Source of the DNA: Streptomyces gilvus
GTDB lineage: Bacteria; Actinomycetota; Actinomycetes; Streptomycetales; Streptomycetaceae
Direction: 5' to 3'
NCBI RefSeq assembly: GCF_022513565.1
Contig: NZ_JAKWBE010000001.1
Coordinates: 1 to 64,000, forward strand
Length of the DNA stretch: 64,000 bases
The notes beneath the pieces were generated by a model. It searched no databases. It was not told the origin of the DNA and was given only the letters and a program-made list of their open reading frames with translations. This document shows positions 47,969-56,172 of this stretch, one piece after another. Positions within the stretch are counted from its first letter, which is position 1, and each line of letters starts with the position of its first letter. The position numbers were made by a program, and so were the translations under genes.

Positions 47969-48931
47969 GTGAGCGGAAACCTGTGGCGCCGGGCCCTGGT
48001 CACCGGTGGAGCCGGGTTCGTCGGCTCCCACCTCTGCGGCAGTCTGCTGGAGGCCGGCAGCGACGTCGTGTGCCTGGACAACCTGTGCACCGGATCCCGG
48101 TCCAACGTGGCCGAACTCGAACCGCGGCCCGGCTTCCGCTTCGTGCGGGCCGACGCCACCGACCCGGCCGCCGTACGCGCCCTGCCCGGCCGCTTCGACC
48201 TGATCCTGCACTTCGCCTGCCCCGCCTCACCGGCCGACTACCTGCGGCTGCCGCTGGAGACCCTCGACGTCGGCAGCAGCGGCACCCGCAACGCGCTGGA
48301 GCGCGCCCGCGCCGACGGGGCCCGGTTCGTGCTCGCCTCCACCTCCGAGGTGTACGGGGACCCGCTGGAGCATCCGCAGCACGAGGGGTACTGGGGCAAC
48401 GTCAACCCCATCGGCCCGCGCAGCGTCTACGACGAGTCCAAGCGCTTCGCCGAGGCCCTGGTCACCGCCCACCGCAAGGTGCACGGCACGAACGCCGCCA
48501 TCGTGCGGATCTTCAACACCTACGGCCCCCGGATGCGCACCGGCGACGGCCGCGCCGTCCCGGCCTTCGTCTCCCAGGCCCTGGACGGAGCCCCGCTCAC
48601 CGTCGCCGGCGACGGCCGCCAGACCCGGTCCCTGTGCTACGTCGACGACACCGTCGACGGCGTGCTCGCGCTGGCCGCCTCCGGCGAGCCGGGGCCCGTC
48701 AACATCGGCGGCGGCGAGGAGATCACCATGCTCGACCTCGCCCGCCGGATCATCGACCTCACCGGCTCCGCCTCCCGCGTCCGGTTCGTCGAGCGCCCCG
48801 CCGACGACCCCGCCCGGCGCCGCCCCGACACCCGGCTGGCCCGGGAACGGCTCGGCTGGCAGCCGAGGGTCGGATGGGCCGAGGGGCTGGAGCGCACCAT
48901 CGGCTGGTTCGCGCGGGCCGTCGCGGCCTGA
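47969..48931 (+). CDS. UXS-like NAD-dependent nucleotide-sugar decarboxylase/epimerase
   Basis: A 320-aa SDR enzyme. The NAD motif is TGGAGFVGSHLCGSLLEAG, and the catalytic Ser and YxxxK are STSEVYGDPLEHPQHEGYWG and SVYDESK. The sequence HPQHEGYWGNVNPIG with RIFNTYGPRM is characteristic of UDP-glucuronate decarboxylases, which make UDP-xylose. It could also act on a related sugar nucleotide. It starts with GTG 8 bp after GAGG and leads the cluster, 146 bp before the carbamoyltransferase. HldD-type heptose epimerases share the fold but lack this motif set. Confidence 0.83.
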   Translation: MSGNLWRRALVTGGAGFVGSHLCGSLLEAGSDVVCLDNLCTGSRSNVAELEPRPGFRFVRADATDPAAVRALPGRFDLILHFACPASPADYLRLPLETLDVGSSGTRNALERARADGARFVLASTSEVYGDPLEHPQHEGYWGNVNPIGPRSVYDESKRFAEALVTAHRKVHGTNAAIVRIFNTYGPRMRTGDGRAVPAFVSQALDGAPLTVAGDGRQTRSLCYVDDTVDGVLALAASGEPGPVNIGGGEEITMLDLARRIIDLTGSASRVRFVERPADDPARRRPDTRLARERLGWQPRVGWAEGLERTIGWFARAVAA

Positions 48932-48959
48932 CCGGGCCGACGGAGCATCGACCACCCCG

Positions 48960-49020
48960 TACGCATAGTGAAAAATCCGCTTTTTATCGGGCAAGTTGGC
49001 TCCAAGTGTTTGAGTCAACT
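48960..49020. promoter_or_regulatory. AT-rich control segment before the heptose operon
   Basis: This stretch contains GAAAAATCCGCTTTTTATC and TTGAGTCAA and is far less GC-rich than its surroundings. It lies 58-118 bp before the carbamoyltransferase ATG and should hold the promoter of the ten-gene operon. It may also be bound by an Lsr2-type silencer. Confidence 0.45.
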
Positions 49021-49077
49021 GCGCCGCGGCACCCGGCCCCTCTGACGCCACCCGGACCTCGTGACGGAGCACTCCTC

Positions 49078-50712
49078 ATGCGCATCCTCGGCATCAACGC
49101 TTTGTTCCACGACCCGGCAGCAGCCCTCGTCGTCGACGGCCGTACGGTCGCCGCCGCCGAGGAGGAGCGATTCAGCCGCCGCAAGCACGGCAAGCGGCCC
49201 CTGCCCTTCTCCGCCTGGGAACTGCCCGAGCAGTCCGCCCGCTGGTGCCTGGAGCGGGCGGGCCTGCGGCCCGAGGACCTGGACGCCGTCGCCTACTCCT
49301 TCGACCCGCAGCTCGCCCGCCCCGCCGCCGAGATGGGCCTCTACGACCCCTGGGACCCGCTCCGGCTGGAGTACGCCCGCCGCGCCCCCGGCTTCCTCGC
49401 CGAGGCCCTGCCCGGCCTCGACCCCGACCGGGTCGTCTTCGTCCCGCACCACGTCGCGCACGCCGCCTCCGCCGGGCCCGCCTCCCCGCACCCGGACAAC
49501 GACGTGCTGGTCCTCGACGGCCGCGGCGAGTGCGCCTCCCACCTGGCCGGCCGCTACCGCGACGGCAAGCTCGACACCCTCGCCACCCAGGCCCTGCCCG
49601 ACTCGCTCGGCCTGGTCTACGAGGAGCTCACCGCCCACCTCGGCTTCCTGCGCAGCAGCGACGAGTACAAGGTGATGGCCCTCGCCTCCTACGGCACCTC
49701 CCGCTTCCTGCCGCAGCTCAGGCAGCACGTCCACCCCACCGGCCACGGCGGCTTCCGCGCCCGCGGCGTCGACTGGGGCTCGCTCGCCCCGCCCCGCGCC
49801 AAGGACGAGCCGTGGACCCGGGACCACGCCGACCTCGCCGCCAGTGCCCAGGCCGTGCTGGAGGAGGTCCTGCTGGAACTCGTCCACTGGCTGCACGGCG
49901 AGGCCGGCGGCGAGACGCTCACCATGGCCGGCGGCGTCGCCCTGAACTGCGTCGCCAACTCCAGGATCGCCGCGCGCGGCCCGTACCGGAACGTGTGGGT
50001 GCAGCCCGCCGCCGGCGACGCCGGGACCGCCCTCGGCGGCGCCCTGCACCTCGCCGCGAACGAGGGCACCCCGCAGCCCATGCCCGGTCCCGCGCTCGGC
50101 CGCGGCTGGAGCGACGAGGAACTGCGCGCCTGGCTGGAGCGGGCCGCCGTACCCTACGAGCGGCCCGACGACATCGCCGAGACGGTCGCCGGGGAACTCG
50201 CCCGGGACGGCATCGTCGCCTGGTTCCAGGGCCGCAGCGAGTACGGGCCGCGCGCCCTCGGACACCGCTCCCTGCTCGCCCACCCCGGCCGCGCCGAGAA
50301 CCTGGAGCGCCTCAACCACGTCAAGGGCCGCGAGGAGTTCCGCCCGGTCGCCCCCATGGTCGCCGCGCACCGCGCCCACGAACTGTTCGCCGGGCCGCTG
50401 CCGAGCCCGTACATGCTCTTCGTCCACGAGGTCGCCGCCGCGTGGCGCGAGCGGATCCCGGCCGTCGTGCACGTCGACGGCACCGCCCGCATCCAGACCG
50501 TCGACGAGCGCGACGAACCCCTCGTCGCGCGGATGCTGGCCGCCTTCGAACGGCGCACCGGGCTGCCCGTCGTCGTCAACACCAGCCTCAACACGGCCGG
50601 CCGGCCCATGGTCGACGACCCGCGCGACGCGCTGGAGTGCTTCGGCTCGGCGCCCGTGGACCTGCTGGCGCTCGGACCGTTCGCGGTCCGCAGGGGGAGG
50701 GCGCTGGGATGA
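49078..50712 (+). CDS. NodU/CmcH-type carbamoyltransferase
   Basis: A 544-aa enzyme that moves the carbamoyl group of carbamoyl phosphate to a hydroxyl. Start LGINALFHDPAAALV is the family signature, HHVAHAASA is the metal-binding His motif, and the C-terminal domain has WFQGRSEYGPRALGHRSLLA and VVVNTSLNTAG. The acceptor is unknown; by position it is a sugar, perhaps heptose, as in the 7-O-carbamoyl heptose of Pseudomonas lipopolysaccharide. First gene of the operon, overlapping the next by 4 bp. Confidence 0.9.
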   Translation: MRILGINALFHDPAAALVVDGRTVAAAEEERFSRRKHGKRPLPFSAWELPEQSARWCLERAGLRPEDLDAVAYSFDPQLARPAAEMGLYDPWDPLRLEYARRAPGFLAEALPGLDPDRVVFVPHHVAHAASAGPASPHPDNDVLVLDGRGECASHLAGRYRDGKLDTLATQALPDSLGLVYEELTAHLGFLRSSDEYKVMALASYGTSRFLPQLRQHVHPTGHGGFRARGVDWGSLAPPRAKDEPWTRDHADLAASAQAVLEEVLLELVHWLHGEAGGETLTMAGGVALNCVANSRIAARGPYRNVWVQPAAGDAGTALGGALHLAANEGTPQPMPGPALGRGWSDEELRAWLERAAVPYERPDDIAETVAGELARDGIVAWFQGRSEYGPRALGHRSLLAHPGRAENLERLNHVKGREEFRPVAPMVAAHRAHELFAGPLPSPYMLFVHEVAAAWRERIPAVVHVDGTARIQTVDERDEPLVARMLAAFERRTGLPVVVNTSLNTAGRPMVDDPRDALECFGSAPVDLLALGPFAVRRGRALG

Positions 50713-51707
50713 CCGCGTACGCCGTCGTGATCCCCACCCTCGTGCGGGACACCCTCGCCGACTGCCTCGCCGCCCTCGCCGCCGCGAACGGCCCGCGACC
50801 CGCCGAGATCGTCCTGGTCGACGACCGCCCCGACGCCGCCTCCGAACCCCTGGAACACCCGCTCGCCGTCCTGGGCGACCTGCGCGGCCGTACGACGGTG
50901 CTGCGCAGCCGGGGCCGGGGGCCCGCCGCCGCCCGCAACACGGGGCTGCGCGCGGTCGCCTCCCCGTGGATCGCCTTCCTCGACGACGACGTCCAGGTCG
51001 GCCCGCACTGGTGCGAGCAGCTCGTCCAGGACCTCGCCGACGCGTCCCCGGACACGGCGGGCGTCCAGGGCGTCATCGCCGTACCGCTGCCCGGCGAGCG
51101 GCGGGCGACCGACTGGGAACGCGGCACGGCGGGGCTGGCCCGCTCCCGCTGGATCACCGCCGACATGGCCTACCGCACCGACGTCCTCAAGCAGGTCGGC
51201 GGCTTCGACGAACGCTTCCGGCGTGCCTTCCGCGAGGACGCCGACCTCGCCCTGCGCGTCCTCGGCGCGGGCTGGCGCATCCGCCAGGGCCGCCGCACCA
51301 CCCGCCACCCCGTGCGCCCCGCTTCCCGCTGGGTGTCCCTGCGCGCCCAGCGCGGCAACGCCGACGACGCGCTGATGCGGCGGCTGCACGGCCCCGACTG
51401 GTGGGAGAAGGCGGTCGCCCCGCGCGGGCGGCTGCGCTCCCACCTCGCGATCACCGCGTCCGGCGCCGCCGCGCTCGCCCTCGCCGTCGCCGGGCGGCCC
51501 CGGGCCGCCGCGGCCGTCGGCGCCGGATGGGCGCTCGGCACCGGCGAGTTCGCCTGGGCACGCATCGCGCCCGGGCCGCGCACCCGGTACGAGGTGACCA
51601 CCATGCTCGCGACGAGTGTGCTGATCCCGCCCGCCGCCACCTGGCACTGGCTGTCCGGGCGGTGGCGGTACCGCGACGCCCCCGCCTGGCAGGAGGTGGC
51701 CTCGTGA
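50709..51707 (+). CDS. Family 2 glycosyltransferase with C-terminal membrane helices
   Basis: A 332-aa GT-A enzyme. EIVLVDDRPDA and the metal motif FLDDDV with downstream FREDADLALRV place it in GT2. Near the C-terminus are two membrane segments (about 245-275, LAITASGAAALALAVAGRP, and about 295-315, LATSVLIPPAATWHW), so it acts at the inner face of the membrane. ATG overlaps the previous stop (ATGA), and the next gene begins in its stop (GTGA). Confidence 0.85.
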   Translation: MTAYAVVIPTLVRDTLADCLAALAAANGPRPAEIVLVDDRPDAASEPLEHPLAVLGDLRGRTTVLRSRGRGPAAARNTGLRAVASPWIAFLDDDVQVGPHWCEQLVQDLADASPDTAGVQGVIAVPLPGERRATDWERGTAGLARSRWITADMAYRTDVLKQVGGFDERFRRAFREDADLALRVLGAGWRIRQGRRTTRHPVRPASRWVSLRAQRGNADDALMRRLHGPDWWEKAVAPRGRLRSHLAITASGAAALALAVAGRPRAAAAVGAGWALGTGEFAWARIAPGPRTRYEVTTMLATSVLIPPAATWHWLSGRWRYRDAPAWQEVAS

Positions 51708-52462
51708 CCCTGGTCAAGGCGGTGCTGTTCGACCGCGACGGCACCCTCGTCCACGACGTCCCCTACAACGGCGACCCCGGCAAGGTCCGCCCGGTCGACG
51801 GCGCCCGTGAGGCCGTCGCCCTGCTGCGCGCCCACGGGGTGCGCACCGGCGTCGTCACCAACCAGTCCGGCATCGCGCGCGGCCTGCTCACCGACACCGA
51901 GGTCCGCCACGTCAACCAGCGCGTCGACGAACTCCTCGGCCCCTTCGACGTGTTCGGCATCTGCCCGCACGGCCCCGACGACGGCTGCCACTGCCGCAAA
52001 CCCGAACCCGGCCTGGTCCTGTGGGCCGCCGGACGCCTGTGCGCGGCGCCCGAGGCCTGCGTGGTGATCGGGGACATCGGCGCGGACGTCGAGGCCGCAC
52101 GCCGGGCCGGCGCCCACGGCATCCTCGTCCCCAACCAGCGGACCCGCCCCGAGGAGACGGCCCGCGCCGACCACGTGGCCCCGGACCTCCTGACAGCGGT
52201 ACGCGCACTGCTGACGGGACCCCCACGGGGCCGGGTCCTGGTGGACGAGCGCCCGATCGAGGCGGCCTACGACACCGGCGACACCCTCGATGCCACCCGT
52301 GGCTCCGGTCGGGGCGCTCCGGGTGATCCCGGCGCGGCAGAAGCGGCGGGACGCGGTCGCGGTGGCGCCGTCGGCGCGGGACGCGAGGCCGGCGCTCCCG
52401 ACGACCGGCACGGCCGAGCCGGCGCCGAGCAGGCGCACGAGATCCGTCGGAGGCCGCGATGA
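51704..52462 (+). CDS. gmhB: D-glycero-D-manno-heptose 1,7-bisphosphate 7-phosphatase (GmhB-like)
   Basis: A 252-aa HAD-IIIA phosphatase. Motif I is DRDGTL with Asp10 and Asp12, motif II VTNQSGIARG, and the structural zinc loop CPHGPDDGCHC with Cys87, His89, Cys95 and Cys97, a GmhB/HisB-N feature. It would remove the 7-phosphate between the two HldE steps. After the HAD domain (about residue 180) a low-complexity Arg/Gly/Ala extension of 70 residues follows, unlike usual GmhB. GTG start overlaps the previous gene by 4 bp, and the extension ends with an ATGA into the next gene. Confidence 0.88.
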   Translation: MTLVKAVLFDRDGTLVHDVPYNGDPGKVRPVDGAREAVALLRAHGVRTGVVTNQSGIARGLLTDTEVRHVNQRVDELLGPFDVFGICPHGPDDGCHCRKPEPGLVLWAAGRLCAAPEACVVIGDIGADVEAARRAGAHGILVPNQRTRPEETARADHVAPDLLTAVRALLTGPPRGRVLVDERPIEAAYDTGDTLDATRGSGRGAPGDPGAAEAAGRGRGGAVGAGREAGAPDDRHGRAGAEQAHEIRRRPR

Positions 52463-53448
52463 AGGCCCTCGTCGCGCGTCTCGACAGCTTCGGGGACGTC
52501 CTGCTCGCCGGGCCCGCGGTCCGGGCGGTCGCCGCCCGCGCCGACCACGTCACCCTGCTGTGCGGACCGCGCGGCGCGCCCGCCGCGCCGCTGCTGCCCG
52601 GCGTGGACGAGGTGCTGGTCTGGGACGCGCCCTGGGTCGGCTTCGACCCCCCGCCGGTGGGGCGCGGCGAGGTCGACCAGCTGATCGACACCCTCGACGC
52701 CGACACGGCGCTGGTCCTGACCTCCTTCCACCAGTCCCCGCTCCCCGCCGCCCTGTTGCTGCGCCTGGCCGGTGTCGGCCGCATCGCCGCGGACAGCGAG
52801 GACTACCCCGGCTCGCTGCTCGACGTACGCCACCGGCGCGCCCCGCACGCCCACGAGGCCGAGGCCATGCTGGACCTGGCCGAGGCGGCCGGCTTCCCCT
52901 GCCCCGACGACGGCCGGCTGCGGGTGCTTCAGCCGCCCGCCACGACCGCGCTGACCGGTCCGGGCCCGTACGTCGTCATGCACCCGGGGGCCGCCGTCCC
53001 CGCGCGGACCTGGAGCCCCGAGCGGGCCGCCGAGGCCGTGCGGGAACTGGCCGAGGCCGGGCACCGGGTGATCGTCACCGGCGGCAGCGGCGAGCGCGAG
53101 CTGACCGCGTACGTCGCCGGCGAGCACGCCCTCGACCTCGCCGGCCGGACCGGCGCCCCGGAACTCGCCGACGTGCTGGCCCGCGCCGAGGCCGTCGTCA
53201 CCGGCAACACCGGCCCCGCCCATCTCGCCGCCGCCGTCGGCACCCCGGTCGTCTCCCTGTTCGCGCCGGTCGTCCCGGCCGAGCGCTGGCGGCCGTACGG
53301 CGTCCCGTACGTGCTGCTCGGCGACCAGCAGGCGCCCTGCGCCGGCACCCGGGCCCGGCAGTGCCCCGTCCCCGGCCATGCGTGCCTGGACACCGTCACC
53401 GCCCACGACGTGGCCGCCGCCGTGGAGAAACTCCTGGGGGAGACATGA
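52459..53448 (+). CDS. Family 9 glycosyltransferase (heptosyltransferase-like)
   Basis: A 329-aa GT-B enzyme of the ADP-heptose:LPS heptosyltransferase family. It shows KALVARLDSFGDVLLAGPAV at the start and VTGNTGPAHLAAAVGTPVVS, the donor-binding region, near the end, followed by LFAPVVPAERW. It should transfer heptose from ADP-heptose. Overlaps both neighbours by 4 bp. Confidence 0.9.
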   Translation: MKALVARLDSFGDVLLAGPAVRAVAARADHVTLLCGPRGAPAAPLLPGVDEVLVWDAPWVGFDPPPVGRGEVDQLIDTLDADTALVLTSFHQSPLPAALLLRLAGVGRIAADSEDYPGSLLDVRHRRAPHAHEAEAMLDLAEAAGFPCPDDGRLRVLQPPATTALTGPGPYVVMHPGAAVPARTWSPERAAEAVRELAEAGHRVIVTGGSGERELTAYVAGEHALDLAGRTGAPELADVLARAEAVVTGNTGPAHLAAAVGTPVVSLFAPVVPAERWRPYGVPYVLLGDQQAPCAGTRARQCPVPGHACLDTVTAHDVAAAVEKLLGET

Positions 53449-54377
53449 GGATCCTGCTCTGGCATGTGCACGGGTCGTGGACCACGGCCTTCGTGCAGGG
53501 CCCGCACACCTACGTCGTCCCCGTCACGCCCGACCGGGGCCCCGACGGACGGGGCCGCGCGCGGACCTGGGACTGGCCCCGCTCCGTCGTCGAGGTGCCG
53601 CTGGAGCGGCTGCGCGACGAGGAGATCGACGTCGTCGTGCTGCAGCGCCCGCACGAACTCGCCCTCGTCGACGCCTGCCTGGGCCGCCGCCCGCCGCTGG
53701 TGTACGTCGAGCACAACGCCCCGCACGGGGACGTCCCGGACACCCGGCACCCCGTCGCCGGCCGGCCGGACGTCACGCTCGTCCACGTCACCCACTTCAA
53801 CCGTCTGATGTGGGACTGCGGACGCGCCCCGACCACCGTCATCGAACACGGCGTCGTCGACCCCGGCCGGCGGTGGACCGGCGAACTCGACCGGGCGGCC
53901 GTCGTCGTCAACGAGCCCGTGCGGCGCGGCCGTACCACCGGCACCGACCTGCTGCCCGTCTTCGCCGAGGCCGCTCCGCTGGACGTCTTCGGCATGGCCA
54001 CCGACCGGCTGCGGGTGCCGAACACGCGCACCTTCGACCTCGCCCAGCGCGATCTGCACGCGGCGATGGCCAGGCGGCGCGTCTACGTCCACCCGGTCCG
54101 CTGGACCTCCCTCGGGCTGTCCCTGCTGGAGGCGATGCACCTGGGCATGCCCGTGGTCGCCCTCGCCACCACCGAGGTCACCGAGGCCGTGCCGCCCGGC
54201 GCGGGAGTGGTCTCCAACCGGATCGACGTACTGACCGACGCCGTACGGGACTTCGTCGCCGATCCGCTGCACGCGCGGCTGGTCGGCGAGGGGGCCCGCG
54301 CGGCGGCTCTGGCCCGCTACGGGCTGTCCCGTTTCCTGGACGACTGGGAGCGGTTGCTGAAGGAGGTCACCCGATGA
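53445..54377 (+). CDS. GT-B glycosyltransferase (GT4-like)
   Basis: A 310-aa protein with a short N-terminal half (RILLWHVHGSWTTAFVQGPH, LVYVEHNAPHGDVPD) and a C-terminal donor-binding half with SLGLSLLEAMHLGMPVVAL and VVSNRIDVL. The EX7E motif is degenerate, so the donor is uncertain. ATG overlaps the upstream stop, and its own stop overlaps the next ATG. Confidence 0.8.
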   Translation: MRILLWHVHGSWTTAFVQGPHTYVVPVTPDRGPDGRGRARTWDWPRSVVEVPLERLRDEEIDVVVLQRPHELALVDACLGRRPPLVYVEHNAPHGDVPDTRHPVAGRPDVTLVHVTHFNRLMWDCGRAPTTVIEHGVVDPGRRWTGELDRAAVVVNEPVRRGRTTGTDLLPVFAEAAPLDVFGMATDRLRVPNTRTFDLAQRDLHAAMARRRVYVHPVRWTSLGLSLLEAMHLGMPVVALATTEVTEAVPPGAGVVSNRIDVLTDAVRDFVADPLHARLVGEGARAAALARYGLSRFLDDWERLLKEVTR

Positions 54378-55591
54378 GGATCGCCATGGTGTCCGAGCAC
54401 GCGAGCCCGCTCGCCGCTCTCGGGGGGCCAGACGCCGGCGGGCAGAACGTGTACGTCGCACGCATCACCGAGGAACTGGCGCGTCGCGGCCACGACGTGA
54501 CCGTCTACACCCGCCGGGACTCCGCCCGGCTGCCCGATCGGGTGCCGCTGCCGGGCGGCGGCGTCGTCGAGCACGTGCCGGCCGGACCGGCGAAACCCGT
54601 CCCCAAGGACGAGCTCTTCCCCTACATGCCCGGCTTCGGCACCTTCCTCGCGCGCGCCTGGGAACGGGAGCGGCCCGACGTCGTCCACGCGCACTTCTGG
54701 ATGTCCGGCATGGCCGCCCAGATCGGCGCCCACGAGCACGGCGTCCCGGTCGTGCAGACCTTCCACGCGCTCGGCACCGTCAAGCGCCGCCACCAGGGCC
54801 GCCGGGACACCAGCCCGTACGAACGCGTCGGCGTCGAGCGGCAGATCGGCCGCAGCTGCGCCCGCGTCCTGGCCACCTGCGGCGACGAGGTCCGTGAACT
54901 CGCCGAGATGGGGGTGCTGCCGGGGCGGGTGTCGGTGGTGCCGTGCGGGGTGGACGCCGAGCACTTCCGCCCCGGGGCGCACGCCACCGGCGTCCCCGAA
55001 CGCCGGGAGCGCCACCGGCTGCTCGCCTGCGGCCGGCTCGTCCCGCGCAAGGGCTACGACAAGGCGATCCGCGCCCTGATCCGGATTCCCGACACCGAAC
55101 TCCTCATCGCCGGCGGCCCCGGACCGGGGCAGCTGGACGCCGACCCCGAGGCGGCACGACTGCGCCGGCTCGCCGAGCGCGCGGGGCTCGGCGACCGGGT
55201 ACGGCTGCTCGGCGCCGTCGACCCGGACCACATGCCGGGGCTGATGTGCGGCTGCGACCTCGTCCTGTGCACCCCCGTGTACGAGCCGTTCGGCATCGTG
55301 CCGCTGGAGGCGATGGCCTGCGGTGTGCCCGTCGTCGCCACCGACGTCGGCGGCCACCGCGACACCGTCGCCGACGGGCACACCGGGCGCCGGGTGCAGG
55401 CCGGCGACCCGTGGACGATCGCCGGGGCCGTGCGCGAACTGCTCGCCGACGAACCGCTGCGCCGCCGCATGGGCGCGGCCGGGCGCGAGCGCGCCCTCGC
55501 CCGCTACACCTGGCAGCGCGTCGCCGACGGTGTCGAAGAGGTCTACCAACGGACGCTGACGGGACACCGGGTGTCCGAGGAGGTGGCGTGA
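54374..55591 (+). CDS. Family 4 glycosyltransferase
   Basis: A 405-aa GT-B enzyme. It has GGPDAGGQNVYVARITEELA and VVHAHFWMSGMAAQIGAHEH in the acceptor half and ACGRLVPRKGYDKAI and YEPFGIVPLEAMACGVPVVA, with the catalytic EX7E, in the donor half. The N-terminus resembles D-inositol-3-phosphate or sucrose-type transferases, but context suggests glycan assembly. Shares a single base with the next start (TGATG). Confidence 0.88.
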   Translation: MRIAMVSEHASPLAALGGPDAGGQNVYVARITEELARRGHDVTVYTRRDSARLPDRVPLPGGGVVEHVPAGPAKPVPKDELFPYMPGFGTFLARAWERERPDVVHAHFWMSGMAAQIGAHEHGVPVVQTFHALGTVKRRHQGRRDTSPYERVGVERQIGRSCARVLATCGDEVRELAEMGVLPGRVSVVPCGVDAEHFRPGAHATGVPERRERHRLLACGRLVPRKGYDKAIRALIRIPDTELLIAGGPGPGQLDADPEAARLRRLAERAGLGDRVRLLGAVDPDHMPGLMCGCDLVLCTPVYEPFGIVPLEAMACGVPVVATDVGGHRDTVADGHTGRRVQAGDPWTIAGAVRELLADEPLRRRMGAAGRERALARYTWQRVADGVEEVYQRTLTGHRVSEEVA

Positions 55592-56172
55592 TGACTCTCC
55601 ACCCGCCCGCCGTCGGGCACTGCGACGAACTCCTGGACGCGCTGGGCCAGTTCCGCGCCTGCGCGCACATCACCGAACGGTGGGGGAGCCGGCTGGCCGA
55701 CGTGCTGTGCGCCGGTGGACGGCTGCTGGCCGCGGGCAACGGCGGCAGCGCGGCCCAGGCCCAGCACCTGACCGCCGAGCTCGTCGGACGCTACCGCGAC
55801 GACCGGCCGCCGTTCTCCGCGATCGCCCTGCACGCCGACACCTCCTCCACCACCGCCATCGCCAACGACTACGGCGTCGACGAGGTGTTCGCCCGTCAGG
55901 TCCGCGCGCACGGCCGCCCCGGCGACATCCTGATGCTGCTGTCCACCAGCGGCGCCAGCGCCAACCTGCTGTCCGCCGCCGACGCGGCCCGCGCGAGCGG
56001 CCTGCGCGTGTGGGCGCTGACCGGCGCGGCCCCCAACCCGCTGACCGCGGGCAGCGACGAGGCCCTGTGCGTCGAGGCGACCTCGGCCGCCACCGTCCAG
56101 GAACTGCACCTGGTGGCGGTGCACATGGTGTGCGCGGCCTTCGACGCGGAGGTGGAGAGGAGGACGGCATGA
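55591..56172 (+). CDS. gmhA: Phosphoheptose isomerase
   Basis: A 193-aa SIS-domain enzyme turning sedoheptulose 7-phosphate into D-glycero-D-manno-heptose 7-phosphate. GNGGSAAQAQHLTAEL gives the phosphate loop and zinc ligands His59 and Glu63, and LSTSGASANLL the second SIS motif. Gln170 and His178 near the C-terminus complete the zinc site. Spacing matches the E. coli enzyme. First step of the heptose pathway; overlaps the HldE gene by 4 bp. Confidence 0.92.
   Translation: MTLHPPAVGHCDELLDALGQFRACAHITERWGSRLADVLCAGGRLLAAGNGGSAAQAQHLTAELVGRYRDDRPPFSAIALHADTSSTTAIANDYGVDEVFARQVRAHGRPGDILMLLSTSGASANLLSAADAARASGLRVWALTGAAPNPLTAGSDEALCVEATSAATVQELHLVAVHMVCAAFDAEVERRTA

Noticed and set aside
48991..49024. 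Insertion-sequence end or attachment site near the glycan cluster
   Set aside because: No transposase, integrase, tRNA gene or matching inverted repeat at the other end of the cluster was found.
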